From positions 1 to 64,000 of the forward strand of contig CAXSBC010000009.1 of assembly GCA_964236105.1 (NCBI GenBank): a stretch of DNA of 64,000 nt. The letters run 5' to 3'. Source of the DNA: Lichenicola sp964236105. GTDB taxonomy: Bacteria; Pseudomonadota; Alphaproteobacteria; Acetobacterales; Acetobacteraceae. The first letter of the stretch is position 1. Each line of letters opens with the position of its first letter. The notes under the pieces are model-generated. The model was not told the origin of the DNA. It made no database searches and saw only the letters and a list, made by a program, of their open reading frames with translations. Shown here piece after piece: positions 34,103-44,500 of the stretch. A program made the position numbers and the translations under genes.

Positions 34103-35998
34103 TCAGCGGCCACGTTCGGCGAAGGCGCGATAGGCGCCGGTGCAGAGCGTGCGCCACATCCGCGCATCGAAGCGCTGCGCGTCCTCGTGCGGCTGGTCGG
34201 AATAGCCGCGCAGCAGGTTCGGCGCGACCCACTCGACCGCGCCGGGCGGACGGCCCTCGATCATGCGGGTGACCCAGAACAGCTTGTTGGGCCCCTTGCG
34301 GCCGAGTGCGTGGAAGATGGCGAACATCTGGTGGAGGTCGGAGACCGGCTTCGGGTCCTTGTAGACCCAGATCTTCTCGCCGTCCTCGAGGTCCTCGATC
34401 GTCTTGCGCACCAGATAGGCGACCTTCCGCTCGTTGGCGGCGAGCGCCTCCGCCTCGGTGCCGTCGGCCGGACCCTTCCAGGTGTGGAAGCCGTAATGGC
34501 TGGTCCGGTCGGTCATGTAGAACTCCTCGAACTCGTCGCCCTGGCCGTCCGGGCGGATGATCCGTCCGCGCGTCACCCGGGCCGACAGCGAGCCCGGCGC
34601 GCCCAGGCCGGCGAAGTCGGTCTCCAGCAGACGCAGCAGATCCAGCCGGCTGTCGAAGCCGGCGAAGCGGAACAGGCCGAGCGGCTCGGCGCCGAAGAGG
34701 CGCTGCACGAAGCCGAGCTCGCAGTCGATGCCGAGGCTGGCGAAGCAGGCCATCAGCTCGGCCATCGGCGGGATCGCGACCGGCGTCGCCTCCGGCCCGA
34801 TCTCCAGCGCCGCCGCCTCCAGACGGCAGGCGAGCGAGCGGTCCGGCGGATCGAACGACAGCTCGAAGCGGGGCGACAGACCCTGCAGGCACTCGGCCGG
34901 GAGCCAGATGTCGCGCCGCTCGGCGGCGGGAAGGTGCGGCTCCATCGCGAAGCTGGCGAGCTCCCAGCCATCCAGGCTGACGGTCGCGCGACGTGCCCGC
35001 TCGACCATCCCGAGCTCGAGCGACAGGCGCAGCACGCTCGGCCGATACGGCAGCTCGAACGGCAGCGACGCGCCGTATCCCGTCATGTGATAGCGGCCCT
35101 CGATCCTGAGCCACCCCCGGACGAGCCGGTCGACGCCGCCGTCGCCCGGATGCAGCCCGGGCGGCGCCACCGCAACCAGCCGCACCGGGGCCGGCGCCAG
35201 CGTGGGGCGGCGTCCGGGGTCGCTCGGCGCCGGCGCGCGGCGGGAGGCGCATGGCCGTGGCGGCAGCAACGGCTCGGTCTGCGCCAGGATCACGCCGTTG
35301 AGCAGGCCGTAGCCGGTCAGGTCGTGATCCATCCGGTCCTGCGGCCAGCCGGCACGCCGCTCGCCGTAGGCGGCGACCCGGTCGAGCATCGCCTGGCCCA
35401 GCGCATGCAGCATGCTGCCCAGCAGCCGGCCTGCCTCGTCGATGTACCAGACCGTCCTGAGCCTATCGACATGCGACAGATCCACCACCAGCAGCGGCGC
35501 GAAGCCGGTGAAGGCGAGCGGCGCCGTCCAGCCGGGATGCAGTGCCGCGATCGGGGTGCCGTCCGCATGCCGGACCGGCTGGACGCCGCCGGACGCGTCG
35601 CGGACCAGCAGGCTGCCAGCCGATGCCAGCAGCGGATCGAGCACGATGTCGGCCATGTAGGCCTGGTCGAGCCGCACCGCACGGCCCTGCTCGTGCACCT
35701 CGACCGGTCCGCCGGCCAGGATATGGCCGCGCAGCGCCGCGATGGCGGCTGCGGGCAGCAGGTCGGCCCGCTGCCCGAGCAGCCGCCCCTCCCCGTCGGC
35801 GAACCAGCTCTGCCGACCGCCCTCGTCCTCGAGGTCGAACAGATGCAGCTCTGCCGTGATCGGCCGCGCGCCGAGCGGGCGCCATCTGGCCGGGAGCGCT
35901 CCGATCGGCGTGCCGTCCGACCAGAAGCGTGGCCGGTCCGGAGGCTGGCGCGTCAGGCCGGGCGGGCGGCCGAACGAGGGGCGAGGCGGCAGCGACAT
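34103..35998 (-). CDS. 631-aa protein of unknown function with duplicated N-terminal domain
   Basis: From ATG 35998. No signal peptide or membrane segment. Residues about 25-110 and 150-245 look like two copies of one domain: DGTPIGALPARW / DGTPIAALHPGW, then LHLFDLE / VVDLSHV, then WFADGEGRLLGQ / WYIDEAGRLLGS, each with a following helix. Residues about 310-400 form a beta-rich segment. The C-terminal 230 residues contain LGIDCELGFVQRLFGAEPLGLFRFAG, given here as LGIDCELGFVQR and EPLGLFRFAG, a block found in unnamed alphaproteobacterial proteins, often beside sulfo- or glycosyltransferases, plus GFHTWKGP and IWVYKDP. A cell-surface polysaccharide role is possible but unproved. It follows the PLP decarboxylase by 11 bp on the same strand. 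Confidence 0.7.
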   Translation of the reverse strand: MSLPPRPSFGRPPGLTRQPPDRPRFWSDGTPIGALPARWRPLGARPITAELHLFDLEDEGGRQSWFADGEGRLLGQRADLLPAAAIAALRGHILAGGPVEVHEQGRAVRLDQAYMADIVLDPLLASAGSLLVRDASGGVQPVRHADGTPIAALHPGWTAPLAFTGFAPLLVVDLSHVDRLRTVWYIDEAGRLLGSMLHALGQAMLDRVAAYGERRAGWPQDRMDHDLTGYGLLNGVILAQTEPLLPPRPCASRRAPAPSDPGRRPTLAPAPVRLVAVAPPGLHPGDGGVDRLVRGWLRIEGRYHMTGYGASLPFELPYRPSVLRLSLELGMVERARRATVSLDGWELASFAMEPHLPAAERRDIWLPAECLQGLSPRFELSFDPPDRSLACRLEAAALEIGPEATPVAIPPMAELMACFASLGIDCELGFVQRLFGAEPLGLFRFAGFDSRLDLLRLLETDFAGLGAPGSLSARVTRGRIIRPDGQGDEFEEFYMTDRTSHYGFHTWKGPADGTEAEALAANERKVAYLVRKTIEDLEDGEKIWVYKDPKPVSDLHQMFAIFHALGRKGPNKLFWVTRMIEGRPPGAVEWVAPNLLRGYSDQPHEDAQRFDARMWRTLCTGAYRAFAERGR

Positions 35999-36009
35999 GC
36001 ACACCTGCT

Positions 36010-37482
36010 TCAGGTCGAATGGCGGGCCGTCAGGCCACCGGACGTCATCCGCGCCTCTGCGAGCCGCAGCAGCCCATCGATCATGATGTCGACATCGCGG
36101 TTCCGCGTCCGGTGGTTGACGATCGCGGCCCGGATCGCGCGCCGTCCGTCGATGATGGTGGTGGACGGCACCGCGATCCCGGACTCGTGCAGGTCCTTCA
36201 CCAGCTCGGCGTTGAGATGGTCGAGGTCGGGGCCGCCCCGGCAGACCCGGAAGCAGACGATGTTGAGCGGCACCGGCGCCAGCAGCTCCAGTGCCGGCTC
36301 CGCCTCGACGCGGGCTGCCAGATGGCGGGCCACCGCGCAGCACTGGTCGACCATCTCGCCCATGCGGTCGGCGCCGTAGGTGGCCAGCGTCATCCAGACC
36401 TTCAGCGCCCGGAAGCCGCGCGACAAATCGGGCCCGAAGTCGCAGGGCCAGGGCGCGTTGCCGGCTGCACCCCGATCCTCGCGGCTGAGATAGGCGAGCG
36501 TCTGCGCGAACGCGGCGGCCTGTGCTGCCGCGTCGCGGACCACCACGCAGCCGGCGTCGTAGGGCACCTGCGCCCATTTGTGGAAGTCGAACGCCAGGCT
36601 GTCGGCGCGCTCGATGCCCCGCAGCGCCGGCTTCAGCGAGGGCGACAGCGCCGCCAGCGCGCCGAACGCGCCGTCGACATGGAACCACAGCCGCTCGCCC
36701 GCGCAGAACGCCGCCAGGCCCGCGAGATCGTCGATGGCGCCGGTATCGACGGCTCCTGCGGTGCCGGCGACGATGAACGGCATCAGCCCGGCCGCGCGGT
36801 CGCGGGCAACCGCCTCCGCCAGCGCCGGCAGCCGCATGCGATGGTCCGCGTCCACCGGGATCATGCGCAGCGCGTCGGTGCCGAGCCCCGCCATGTCGAA
36901 GGCGCGCGGGACGCAGCCATGCGCGCTGGCCCCGGCATAGCCGACCAGGCCGAGCCCGCCGACGCCGCGTGCGCGCACCGACGGTCCGGCGGCGGCGCGG
37001 CGGGCGGCGAGCACGGCGATCATGTTGGCGGTCGACGAGCCGGTCACCAGCACGCCCGAGCTCTCGGCCGGCATGCCCACCATCTCGGCCGCCCAGCGGA
37101 TCACGGTGCGCTCCAGCTCGATCGGCGCATGGTCGCGACCGCCCAGGTTGGCGTTCAGCCCGCCCGCCAGCATCTCGGCCAGCATGCCGATGCCGGTGCC
37201 GCCGCCATGCACCCAGCCCATGAAGCGCGGATGGGTGTTGCCGAGCGCGTAGGGCACGATGCGCTGCCGGAACTCCTCGTACAGCGCCGCCGGCTCGGTC
37301 GGGCCGCGCGGCAGCGGACGCCGCAGCGCCTGGCGTTCGGCGGCCGGCATCGGCTGCCAGACCGGTCCGGCGCCGTCGCCGCCCGCGTCGCCGTAGCTGG
37401 CCAGCCGGTCGATCATGTCGTCGAGCATGCGATGCCCGAGCGCCCGCATTCTGTCCCAGTCGTCGGGATCCAGGCCGGCCAT
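36010..37482 (-). CDS. group II pyridoxal-phosphate-dependent decarboxylase
   Basis: 490 aa. Fold-type I decarboxylase of the aromatic-L-amino-acid / glutamate decarboxylase group. NTHPRFMGW is near residue 82, GSSTANMIAVLAAR near 148, Asp270 in HVDGAFG contacts the pyridine nitrogen, and Lys302 in FDFHKW is the Schiff-base lysine. Members decarboxylate tyrosine, tryptophan, DOPA or related acids in the cytosol. Substrate residues cannot be judged by eye. The next gene downstream (631-aa unknown) is only 11 bp away and may be co-transcribed. A divergent alpha/beta hydrolase starts 92 bp upstream. Confidence 0.9.
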   Translation of the reverse strand: MAGLDPDDWDRMRALGHRMLDDMIDRLASYGDAGGDGAGPVWQPMPAAERQALRRPLPRGPTEPAALYEEFRQRIVPYALGNTHPRFMGWVHGGGTGIGMLAEMLAGGLNANLGGRDHAPIELERTVIRWAAEMVGMPAESSGVLVTGSSTANMIAVLAARRAAAGPSVRARGVGGLGLVGYAGASAHGCVPRAFDMAGLGTDALRMIPVDADHRMRLPALAEAVARDRAAGLMPFIVAGTAGAVDTGAIDDLAGLAAFCAGERLWFHVDGAFGALAALSPSLKPALRGIERADSLAFDFHKWAQVPYDAGCVVVRDAAAQAAAFAQTLAYLSREDRGAAGNAPWPCDFGPDLSRGFRALKVWMTLATYGADRMGEMVDQCCAVARHLAARVEAEPALELLAPVPLNIVCFRVCRGGPDLDHLNAELVKDLHESGIAVPSTTIIDGRRAIRAAIVNHRTRNRDVDIMIDGLLRLAEARMTSGGLTARHST

Positions 37483-37574
37483 TCTTGCTCCTTGAGGTAT
37501 TGCGCAGGCCGGGCCCGGCTAGCGCCCCATTGCAGCCCGAAGCCGGGTCGGGAACAAGGAGGCCAGCGACAGCG

Positions 37575-38456
37575 ATGCAGGCCGACATGTTCTTCGCGGG
37601 CTTTCACTACGAGGAAATCACCCTGGCGGGCACCCGCTACCGGCTGCGCACCGGAGGGCTCGCCGGCTGGAAGGCGGAGCCGCTGCTGCTGCTGCACGGC
37701 CAGCCGCAGACCCATGCCATGTGGCACCAGGTGGCGCCGGCGCTGGCCGACCGGTTCAGCATCGTCTGCGCCGACCTGCCGTCGCATCTGACCGGGGCCG
37801 AGCTCGCCCACGACATGCTGACGCTGATGGCCCGGCTCGGCCATCGCCGCTTCTCCGTCGCCGGCCACGATTTCGGCGCCCATGTCGCGGCCCGGCTGGC
37901 GGTCGAGGCGCCGGACCGGATCATCCGGCTGGGGCTGGTGGAGGCGGTGCCGGTGCTCGACCATGCCGGCCGCGAGGACATGGCGTTCTCGCTGGCCGGA
38001 TACCGCGCCTGCTGGTTCGCCCAGCTGCATCCCAAGCCCGAGGCGCTGCTGGTCAAGGCGCCGGACGACTGGTTCGCGCTCGTCGCCCCCGACGCGGCGC
38101 GCGAGATCTTCCATCCCGAAGCCGTCGCCGACTACCTGCTGGAAGGTCCCTGGAACGAGGAGCTGCGCGGCCATGGCGCCGCCGCCGACGAGCCGATCCC
38201 CGTCCTCGACCACGAACAGCGCGCCCTGCGACGCCGGATCGCCTGTCCGGTGCTGCTGGTCTGGGGCAGCCGGGGCCGCATCGGCGGCTGGTACGATCCC
38301 CGGGCGCTGTGGCAGGACGGCATCGACGGCGAGGTGGTGGGCGGCCCGGTCGAGGCCGGACACTTCATCGCCGAGGAGGCGCCGCAGGCGCTTGCGGAGA
38401 TGTTCCGGGAGTTCTTCGCACAGCCCCGCCCGGACCCGCCGACCGCGTCCGGCTGA
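37575..38456 (+). CDS. alpha/beta hydrolase, haloacetate-dehalogenase/epoxide-hydrolase-like
   Basis: 293 aa from ATG 37575; ATG 37587 is possible. The oxyanion HGQPQTHAMWH segment lies near residue 46, and the nucleophile elbow is GHDFGAHVAA with Asp instead of Ser, as in dehalogenases and epoxide hydrolases. The acid would be in the VWGSRGRIGGWYD region, and the His in VEAGHFIAEEAP near 268 completes the triad. The cap-domain region contains FAQLHPKPEALL. It is cytosolic, and the substrate is unknown. It is divergent from the decarboxylase and followed after 61 bp by an exported prolyl oligopeptidase. Confidence 0.88.
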   Translation: MQADMFFAGFHYEEITLAGTRYRLRTGGLAGWKAEPLLLLHGQPQTHAMWHQVAPALADRFSIVCADLPSHLTGAELAHDMLTLMARLGHRRFSVAGHDFGAHVAARLAVEAPDRIIRLGLVEAVPVLDHAGREDMAFSLAGYRACWFAQLHPKPEALLVKAPDDWFALVAPDAAREIFHPEAVADYLLEGPWNEELRGHGAAADEPIPVLDHEQRALRRRIACPVLLVWGSRGRIGGWYDPRALWQDGIDGEVVGGPVEAGHFIAEEAPQALAEMFREFFAQPRPDPPTASG

Positions 38457-38517
38457 GCCGCTTTCTGGCCGGGCGGCGCGCGGCTACGCTGCCAGCCACC
38501 CTGATTTCCGGACCGAC

Positions 38518-40638
38518 ATGCACCCCAGCTCCTCGACCCTGTCGGCCCGGCTGCTCGCCGCCCTGCTGCTGCTGACGCTCTGGCCGTTCGCCGCCGCCGC
38601 CCGCGCGGCCGACGCCGACGCACCGCCCGCCTTTCTCGACGAGATCGAGGGCAAGCCGGCGCTAGCCTGGGTCCGGGCGCACAACGCGCGCACGCTGGCC
38701 ACGCTGCAGGCCGACCCCCGCTACCGCCCGCTCTACGACCAGGCCCTGTCCCTGGCGCAGGCGCGCGACCGCATCCCGGCGCCGAGCATGATCGGCGGCC
38801 GGGTCTACAACTTCTGGCAGGATTCCAGCCACGTGCGCGGCCTTTGGCGCAGCGCCACGCTCGCCAGCTACCGCACCAGGGCGCCGGCCTGGAGCACGGC
38901 GATCGATCTCGACGCGCTGGCGAAGGCCGAACACGCCAACTGGGTGTGGAAGAACGTCGATTGCGACGAGCCCGCCGACCGCCGCTGCCTGGTGCAGCTG
39001 TCGGACGGGGGCGAGGACGCGCTGACGCTGCGCGAGTTCGACCTGCCCGGCGGGCGCTTCGTGCCGAACGGCTTCAGCCTGCCTCGCGCCAAGCAGGACG
39101 TCGCCTGGGAGGATGACGACACGCTGCTGGTCGCGCGCGACTGGGGCCCGGAGGACGGCCATCCGACCGTGACGCCGTCGAGCTACGCCTTCATCGTCAA
39201 GCGGCTGCGTCGCGGCCAGACGCTCGGCCAGGCGACCGAGCTGTATCGCGGCCAGCCCACCGACGAGCTGGTGATGCCGAGCCGTCTGGTCGACGGCGAC
39301 GGTCACAGCCTGGCGCTGATCACCCGGGCGGTGAGCTTCTTCGAGTTCGAGTACCGGCTGGTGACGCCACAGGGTCTGCTGCTGCTCGACCTGCCGAGAA
39401 AGGCCACGATGGAAGGGCTGGTCGCCAACCGGCTGGTGGTCAGGATCGACCAGGACTGGACGCCGAAGGCCGGCGGCACGGTCACCGCCGGCAGCCTGGT
39501 GTCGCTGGACGCATCGCACCTCGACGCGCCGCCGAGAGTGATCTTCAAGCCGACCGACACGCAGTCGCTCGACACCGTGTCGACCACCCGGGGACACGTG
39601 GTCGCAGCCCTGTACGACAAGGTGCGCGGCCAGGCCTGGACCTTCACGCCGACCCCGGACGGCTGGACTGGCCGGCGCTTGGCGCTGCCGGACGACGTCT
39701 CGATCGACGTCGCCGACAGCACCCCGCACGACGAGAACGCCTTCTTCGACGTCACCGGCTTCCTCGACCCGACCCAGCTCTGGCTTGCCGACGCGGCCAC
39801 CGGCGCCGTGGCGAAGATCAAGTCGATGCCCGCCAAGTTCGATGCCGGTCCGTATGTGGTCGATCAGTTCGAGGCCGTCTCCACCGACGGCACCCGGGTC
39901 CCGTATTTCGTGGTGCATCGCCGCGACATGGCGCTGGATGGCCGCAACCCGACGCTGCTCTATGCCTATGGCGGCTTCCAGATCTCGATGACGCCGGCCT
40001 ATTCCGGCGCGCTGGGCCGGCTCTGGCTCGATCGCGGCGGCGTCTATGTGCTGGCCAACATACGCGGCGGCGGCGAGTTCGGCCCGCGCTGGCACGAGGC
40101 CGGGCTGCAGACGCGGCGCCAGAACGTGTTCGACGACTTCGCCGCCGTCGGCCGCGACTTGGTCGCCCGCCGGATCACCTCGGCCGCCAGGCTCGGCATA
40201 CGCGGCGGCTCCAATGGCGGGCTGCTGATGGGCGTGGAGTTCACCCAGCATCCGGAGCTGTGGCACGCGGTGGTCATCGACGTGCCGCTGCTCGACATGC
40301 TGCATTTCGAGACCATGTCGGCGGGCGCCTCCTGGGTGGGCGAATATGGCAGCGTGTCGGTGCCGGAGCAGCGCGCCTTCCTGGCGCGGATCTCGCCGCT
40401 GCAGGCCCTCAGGCGCGGGACCGCCTATCCCGAACCCTTCATCTTCACCACCACCAAGGACGACCGCGTGGGTCCGGTGCATGCGCGCCGGTTCGCCGCC
40501 CGCATGGAGGCGCTCGGCCTGCCGTTCCTGTATTTCGAGCAGACCGAGGGCGGCCATGCCGCCGGCGCCAACCTGCGCGAGAAGGCCGAGGAGCAGGCGC
40601 TCGAATTCACCTATCTGAGCCGGATGCTGATGCCATGA
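38518..40638 (+). CDS. exported prolyl oligopeptidase family protein (S9A)
   Basis: 706 aa from ATG 38518. A signal peptide (hydrophobic core about residues 10-27, AAARAADA cleavage region near 30) predicts the periplasm. The N-terminal beta-propeller begins with a short helix and WKNVDCDEP. The catalytic domain has the Ser in GGSNGGLL, the Asp in TTKDDRVGP and the His in EGGHAAG, all in S9A order. ANIRGGGEFGPRWHEAG is another family block. Such enzymes cut short proline-containing peptides. The stop overlaps the phosphatase start by the ATGA arrangement, so the two are co-translated. Confidence 0.92.
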   Translation: MHPSSSTLSARLLAALLLLTLWPFAAAARAADADAPPAFLDEIEGKPALAWVRAHNARTLATLQADPRYRPLYDQALSLAQARDRIPAPSMIGGRVYNFWQDSSHVRGLWRSATLASYRTRAPAWSTAIDLDALAKAEHANWVWKNVDCDEPADRRCLVQLSDGGEDALTLREFDLPGGRFVPNGFSLPRAKQDVAWEDDDTLLVARDWGPEDGHPTVTPSSYAFIVKRLRRGQTLGQATELYRGQPTDELVMPSRLVDGDGHSLALITRAVSFFEFEYRLVTPQGLLLLDLPRKATMEGLVANRLVVRIDQDWTPKAGGTVTAGSLVSLDASHLDAPPRVIFKPTDTQSLDTVSTTRGHVVAALYDKVRGQAWTFTPTPDGWTGRRLALPDDVSIDVADSTPHDENAFFDVTGFLDPTQLWLADAATGAVAKIKSMPAKFDAGPYVVDQFEAVSTDGTRVPYFVVHRRDMALDGRNPTLLYAYGGFQISMTPAYSGALGRLWLDRGGVYVLANIRGGGEFGPRWHEAGLQTRRQNVFDDFAAVGRDLVARRITSAARLGIRGGSNGGLLMGVEFTQHPELWHAVVIDVPLLDMLHFETMSAGASWVGEYGSVSVPEQRAFLARISPLQALRRGTAYPEPFIFTTTKDDRVGPVHARRFAARMEALGLPFLYFEQTEGGHAAGANLREKAEEQALEFTYLSRMLMP

Positions 40639-41510
40639 CCGCCTGCCCCCGCGCCGCCTGGGCGCTGATCGGCGTTCTCGCCGCCAGCACCGTCCTGCCC
40701 GATGCCCGCGCACGGCAGGCGCCGCTGGCACCGACCCCGGGTGTCGCGGCGATGCGCCAGACGCTGCCGCCCGGCACCTACATCGCCGGCGCCAGCCTGC
40801 CGGACACCACGCTGATCCTGCCGCCGCCGCCGCTGCCGGGCTCGCCGGAACAGGCTGCCGACGACGCGCTGTTCCATCGGACGCGCGCGCTGCAGGGCAC
40901 GCCGCGCTGGACGCTGGCGCAGAACGACGCGCGCCTCGACACCGCCTCGTTGCTGGCCGACTTCTCCTGCGCGCTCGGCTTTCCGATCGATGCGAAGACG
41001 TCGCCCGCCCTGGTGTTCCTGCTCAGCCACGCCGGCGCCGACATGGGGCCCGAGCTCGACCGCACCAAGAACCTCTGGCGCCGGCACCGCCCGTATATCG
41101 GCAACGACCTGCCGATCTGCGTGCAGCGCCGCGGCGCCCTGGACGATAATCCGTCCTATCCGTCGGGGCACACGACGCTGGAATATGGTGCCGCCCTGAT
41201 CCTGGCCGAGCTGGTGCCGGACCGGGCGGCGCAGATCCTGCAGCGGGGGCGGACCTTGTCGGAAAGCCGGCTGGTCTGCGGCGTGCACTGGCTGAGCGAC
41301 GTGCAGGCGGGCGTCCTGGAGGCCTCGTCGCTGGTGGCGGCCCTGCATGGCAGCGACCGGTTCCGGGGCGACCTGGAGCGCGCGCGCGCCGAGATCGCCG
41401 CCGGGCGCAGCCGCTCGCCCACCGTCGCCCCGGCCTCCGGCAGCTGCCGGATCGAGGCGGACGCCGCGGCGCACTCGCCGCTGTTCCGGCTGCAGCCCGC
41501 CACGCCCTGA
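40635..41510 (+). CDS. class A nonspecific acid phosphatase (PAP2 superfamily), exported
   Basis: 291 aa from ATG 40635, coupled to the prolyl oligopeptidase. A signal peptide spans about residues 1-25. The PAP2 signature is complete: KNLWRRHRP (K-x6-RP), PSYPSGHT (PSGH) and SRLVCGVHWLSDV (SR-x5-H-x3-D). The arrangement and length match PhoN-type periplasmic acid phosphatases, which release phosphate from organic monoesters. No phosphate-box motif was seen upstream. Confidence 0.92.
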   Translation: MTACPRAAWALIGVLAASTVLPDARARQAPLAPTPGVAAMRQTLPPGTYIAGASLPDTTLILPPPPLPGSPEQAADDALFHRTRALQGTPRWTLAQNDARLDTASLLADFSCALGFPIDAKTSPALVFLLSHAGADMGPELDRTKNLWRRHRPYIGNDLPICVQRRGALDDNPSYPSGHTTLEYGAALILAELVPDRAAQILQRGRTLSESRLVCGVHWLSDVQAGVLEASSLVAALHGSDRFRGDLERARAEIAAGRSRSPTVAPASGSCRIEADAAAHSPLFRLQPATP

Positions 41511-41538
41511 GCGGAGCCCCGTCCCCGCCCGGCCGTGC

Positions 41539-44500
41539 TCAGCCCACCGACTCGCGGACGCGCACCCGGCGGCGCCCGAGGCTGCGCACCACCGTGTAGA
41601 AGGCCGGCGTGAACAGCAGGCCGAAGCCGGTCACGCCGAGCATGCCGAACAGCACCGCGGTGCCGAGCGACTGGCGCATCTCGGCGCCGGCACCGGTCGC
41701 CACCGCCAGCGGCAGCACGCCGAGGATGAAGGCGAACGACGTCATCAGGATCGGCCGCAGCCGGGTGCGGGCGGCGTGCACGGCGGCGGCGGCCGGATGG
41801 TTGCCCTCCGCCTCCGACTGGCGCGCGAACTCGACGATCAGGATGGCGTTCTTGGCGGCCAGCCCCACCAGCACCACGAAGCCGATCTGCGCCAGGATGT
41901 CGATCGACATGCCCCGCGCGAGCAGCCCGGTCACCGCGGCCAGCAGGCACATCGGCACGATCAGGATCACCGCGAGCGGCAGCTTCAGGCTCTCGTACTG
42001 GGCCGCCAGCACCAGGAACACGAACAGGGCGGCAGCACCGAACACCAGCAGCGTCGGCGTGCCCTTCTGCTCCTGCTGGTAGGCGAGCTCGGTCCACTCG
42101 AAGCCGAACCCGTTCGGCAGCACGCTGGAAGCGATCTGCGCCATGCGCGCGAGTGCCGTGCCGGATGCCACGCCCGGTGCGGCTGCACCCATGATCTCGG
42201 CCGCCGGATAGAGATCGTAGCGCGGCACCCGATAGGGCGCGGTGATGTTGGAGAAGCGCGCCACGGTGCCGATCGGGATCATCTGGCCGCTGGCGTTGCG
42301 GGCGCGCAGGCGGCCGATATCGTCGGTGGTGCGCCGGAACGGCTCGTCCGCCTGGGCGATCACCTCGAAGGTGCGGCCGAGGAAGTTGAAGTCATTGATG
42401 TAGGTGGAGCCGAGATAGACCTGCATCGCCTCGAACACCTCGCCCGGCGTCAGCCCGACCTTCTCCGCCTTCTCGCGGTCGATGTCGGCATAGACCGACG
42501 GGGTGCGCGTGCTGAACAGCGTGAACACGCCGGCGAAGTCCGGGTCCTTGTTGGCCGCCGCAGCCACGCTCTGCGCCGCCTTCTCCAGCTCCGCCGAACC
42601 CGCCCCCTGGCGATCCTGCACCATCATCTTGAAGCCGCCGGCGCTGCCGATGCCCTGCACCGGCGGCGGCCCGATGGTCAGGGTGAACGCACCCTGGATC
42701 ACCGACAGGCGGGCCCGCAGGTCGGCCAGGATCGTGTCCGCGGTCAGGTGGCTGCGCGCGCGGTTCTCGAAGGAGTCGAACTTGGAGAAGATCGTGCCGT
42801 CGTTGGAGGCGTTGGTGAAGGTGGTGGCGTCGAGGCCGGCGAACGGCACCGCGTGCGCGACGCCCGGCGTCTGCATGATGATGGCGGTGGCCTGGCGCAC
42901 GATCGCCTCGGTCCGGTCGAGCGTCGCACCCGGCGGCAGCTGCAGGATGGTGATCAGGTAGCCCTGGTCCTGCTCGGGGATGAAGCCGAGCGGCGCGCGG
43001 GAGAACTGGAACGCGGTCAGGCCGATCAGCCCGGCATAGACCAGCAGCACCAGCCCCAGCGCCTGCACCAGACGCGTGGTCAGCCTGGCATAGCCCTTCG
43101 ACAGCCGGTCGAAGCCGGCATTGAACAGCCCGAACCCGCGCTGCACCAGCCGGGTCGCGATGCCCGGCCGGGCCTGGTGGCCGGCCGTATGCGCCCGCAG
43201 CAGCACCGCGCACAGCGCCGGGCTCAGCGTCAGCGACACCACGCAGGAGATGATCGTCGAGGCCGAGATGGTGACCGCGAACTGGCGGAAGAACTCGCCC
43301 GAGATGCCGGACAGGAAGGCGGCCGGCACGAACACGGCGCACAAGGTGAGCGCGATCGCGATCAGCGCGCCGCCGACCTCGTCCATGGTGCGGTGCGCGG
43401 CCTCGGGCGGCGTCATGCCAAGCGCGAGGTTGCGCTCGACGTTCTCCACCACCACGATCGCGTCGTCGACGACGATGCCCACCGCCAGCACCAGCCCGAA
43501 CAGCGACAGGTTGTTGAGCGAGAAGCCGAGTGCGGCCAGCACCGCGAAGGTGCCGATCAGCGAGATCGGGATGGCGATCACCGGCACCAGCGAAGCGCGC
43601 CAGGTCTGCAGGAACAGGATCACCACCGCCACCACGAGTGCTATGGCGATGGCGATGCTCCTGACCACCTCGTGCACCGACTGGGCGATGAACTCGGTGG
43701 GATCGTAGATCACCGTCTGGGACAGGCCCGGCGGGAAGCTCTTGGACAGCGTCTTCATCGTCGCCAGCACGCTGTGCTCGACGGCAAGCGAGTTCGAGCC
43801 GGGCTGGGCGAAGATCAGCAGCGGCACCGCGCGGCCCGAGTCGAGATAGGCCGAGGTGCCGTAGTCGGCCGCACCCACCTCGACGCGGCCGACGTCGCGG
43901 ATGCGGGTGACGCGGCCCTGCGTGTCGGACTTGATCAGGATGTTGCCGAACTGCTCGGGCGTCTTCAGCCGGCCCAGCGTCTGCACGTTGAGCTGGAACG
44001 CCTCGTGCGACGCCACCGGCGGCTGGTTCAGGATGCCGCCCGACACCTGCACGTTCTGCGCCCGCAGCGCCGCCACCACGTCGCCCGCGGTCATGCCGTA
44101 GGCGGCGACCTTGTCCGGATCGAGCCAGACGCGCATGGCGTAGTCGCGACCACCGAAGATCTGCACGTCGCCGACGCCAGGCAGCCGCGCCAGGCTGTCC
44201 TTCACGTAGAGCGTCGCGTAGTTCGAGATGTAGAGCTGGTCGCGCGATCCGTCGGGCGAGATCAGGTGCACCACCATCAGGATGTTGGGCGTCGCCTTCT
44301 TCACCGTAACGCCCAGGCGCTGCACGTCGTCGGGCAGGCGCGGCACCGCATCGGACACCCGGTTCTGCGTCAGCACCTGGGCGGTGTTGAGGTCGGTGCC
44401 GATGCGGAACGTCACCGTCAGGGTGAGCTTGCCGTCGCCGGTCGACTGGCTGCTCAGATAGAGCATGTTCTCGACGCCGTTGATCTGCTGCTCGAGCGGC

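Noticed and set aside
34103..37588. A single 1,161-codon open frame on the minus strand.
   Set aside because: It spans two genes because high GC keeps frames open. The real 631-aa gene uses only its 3' part, and the PLP decarboxylase lies in another frame over the rest.
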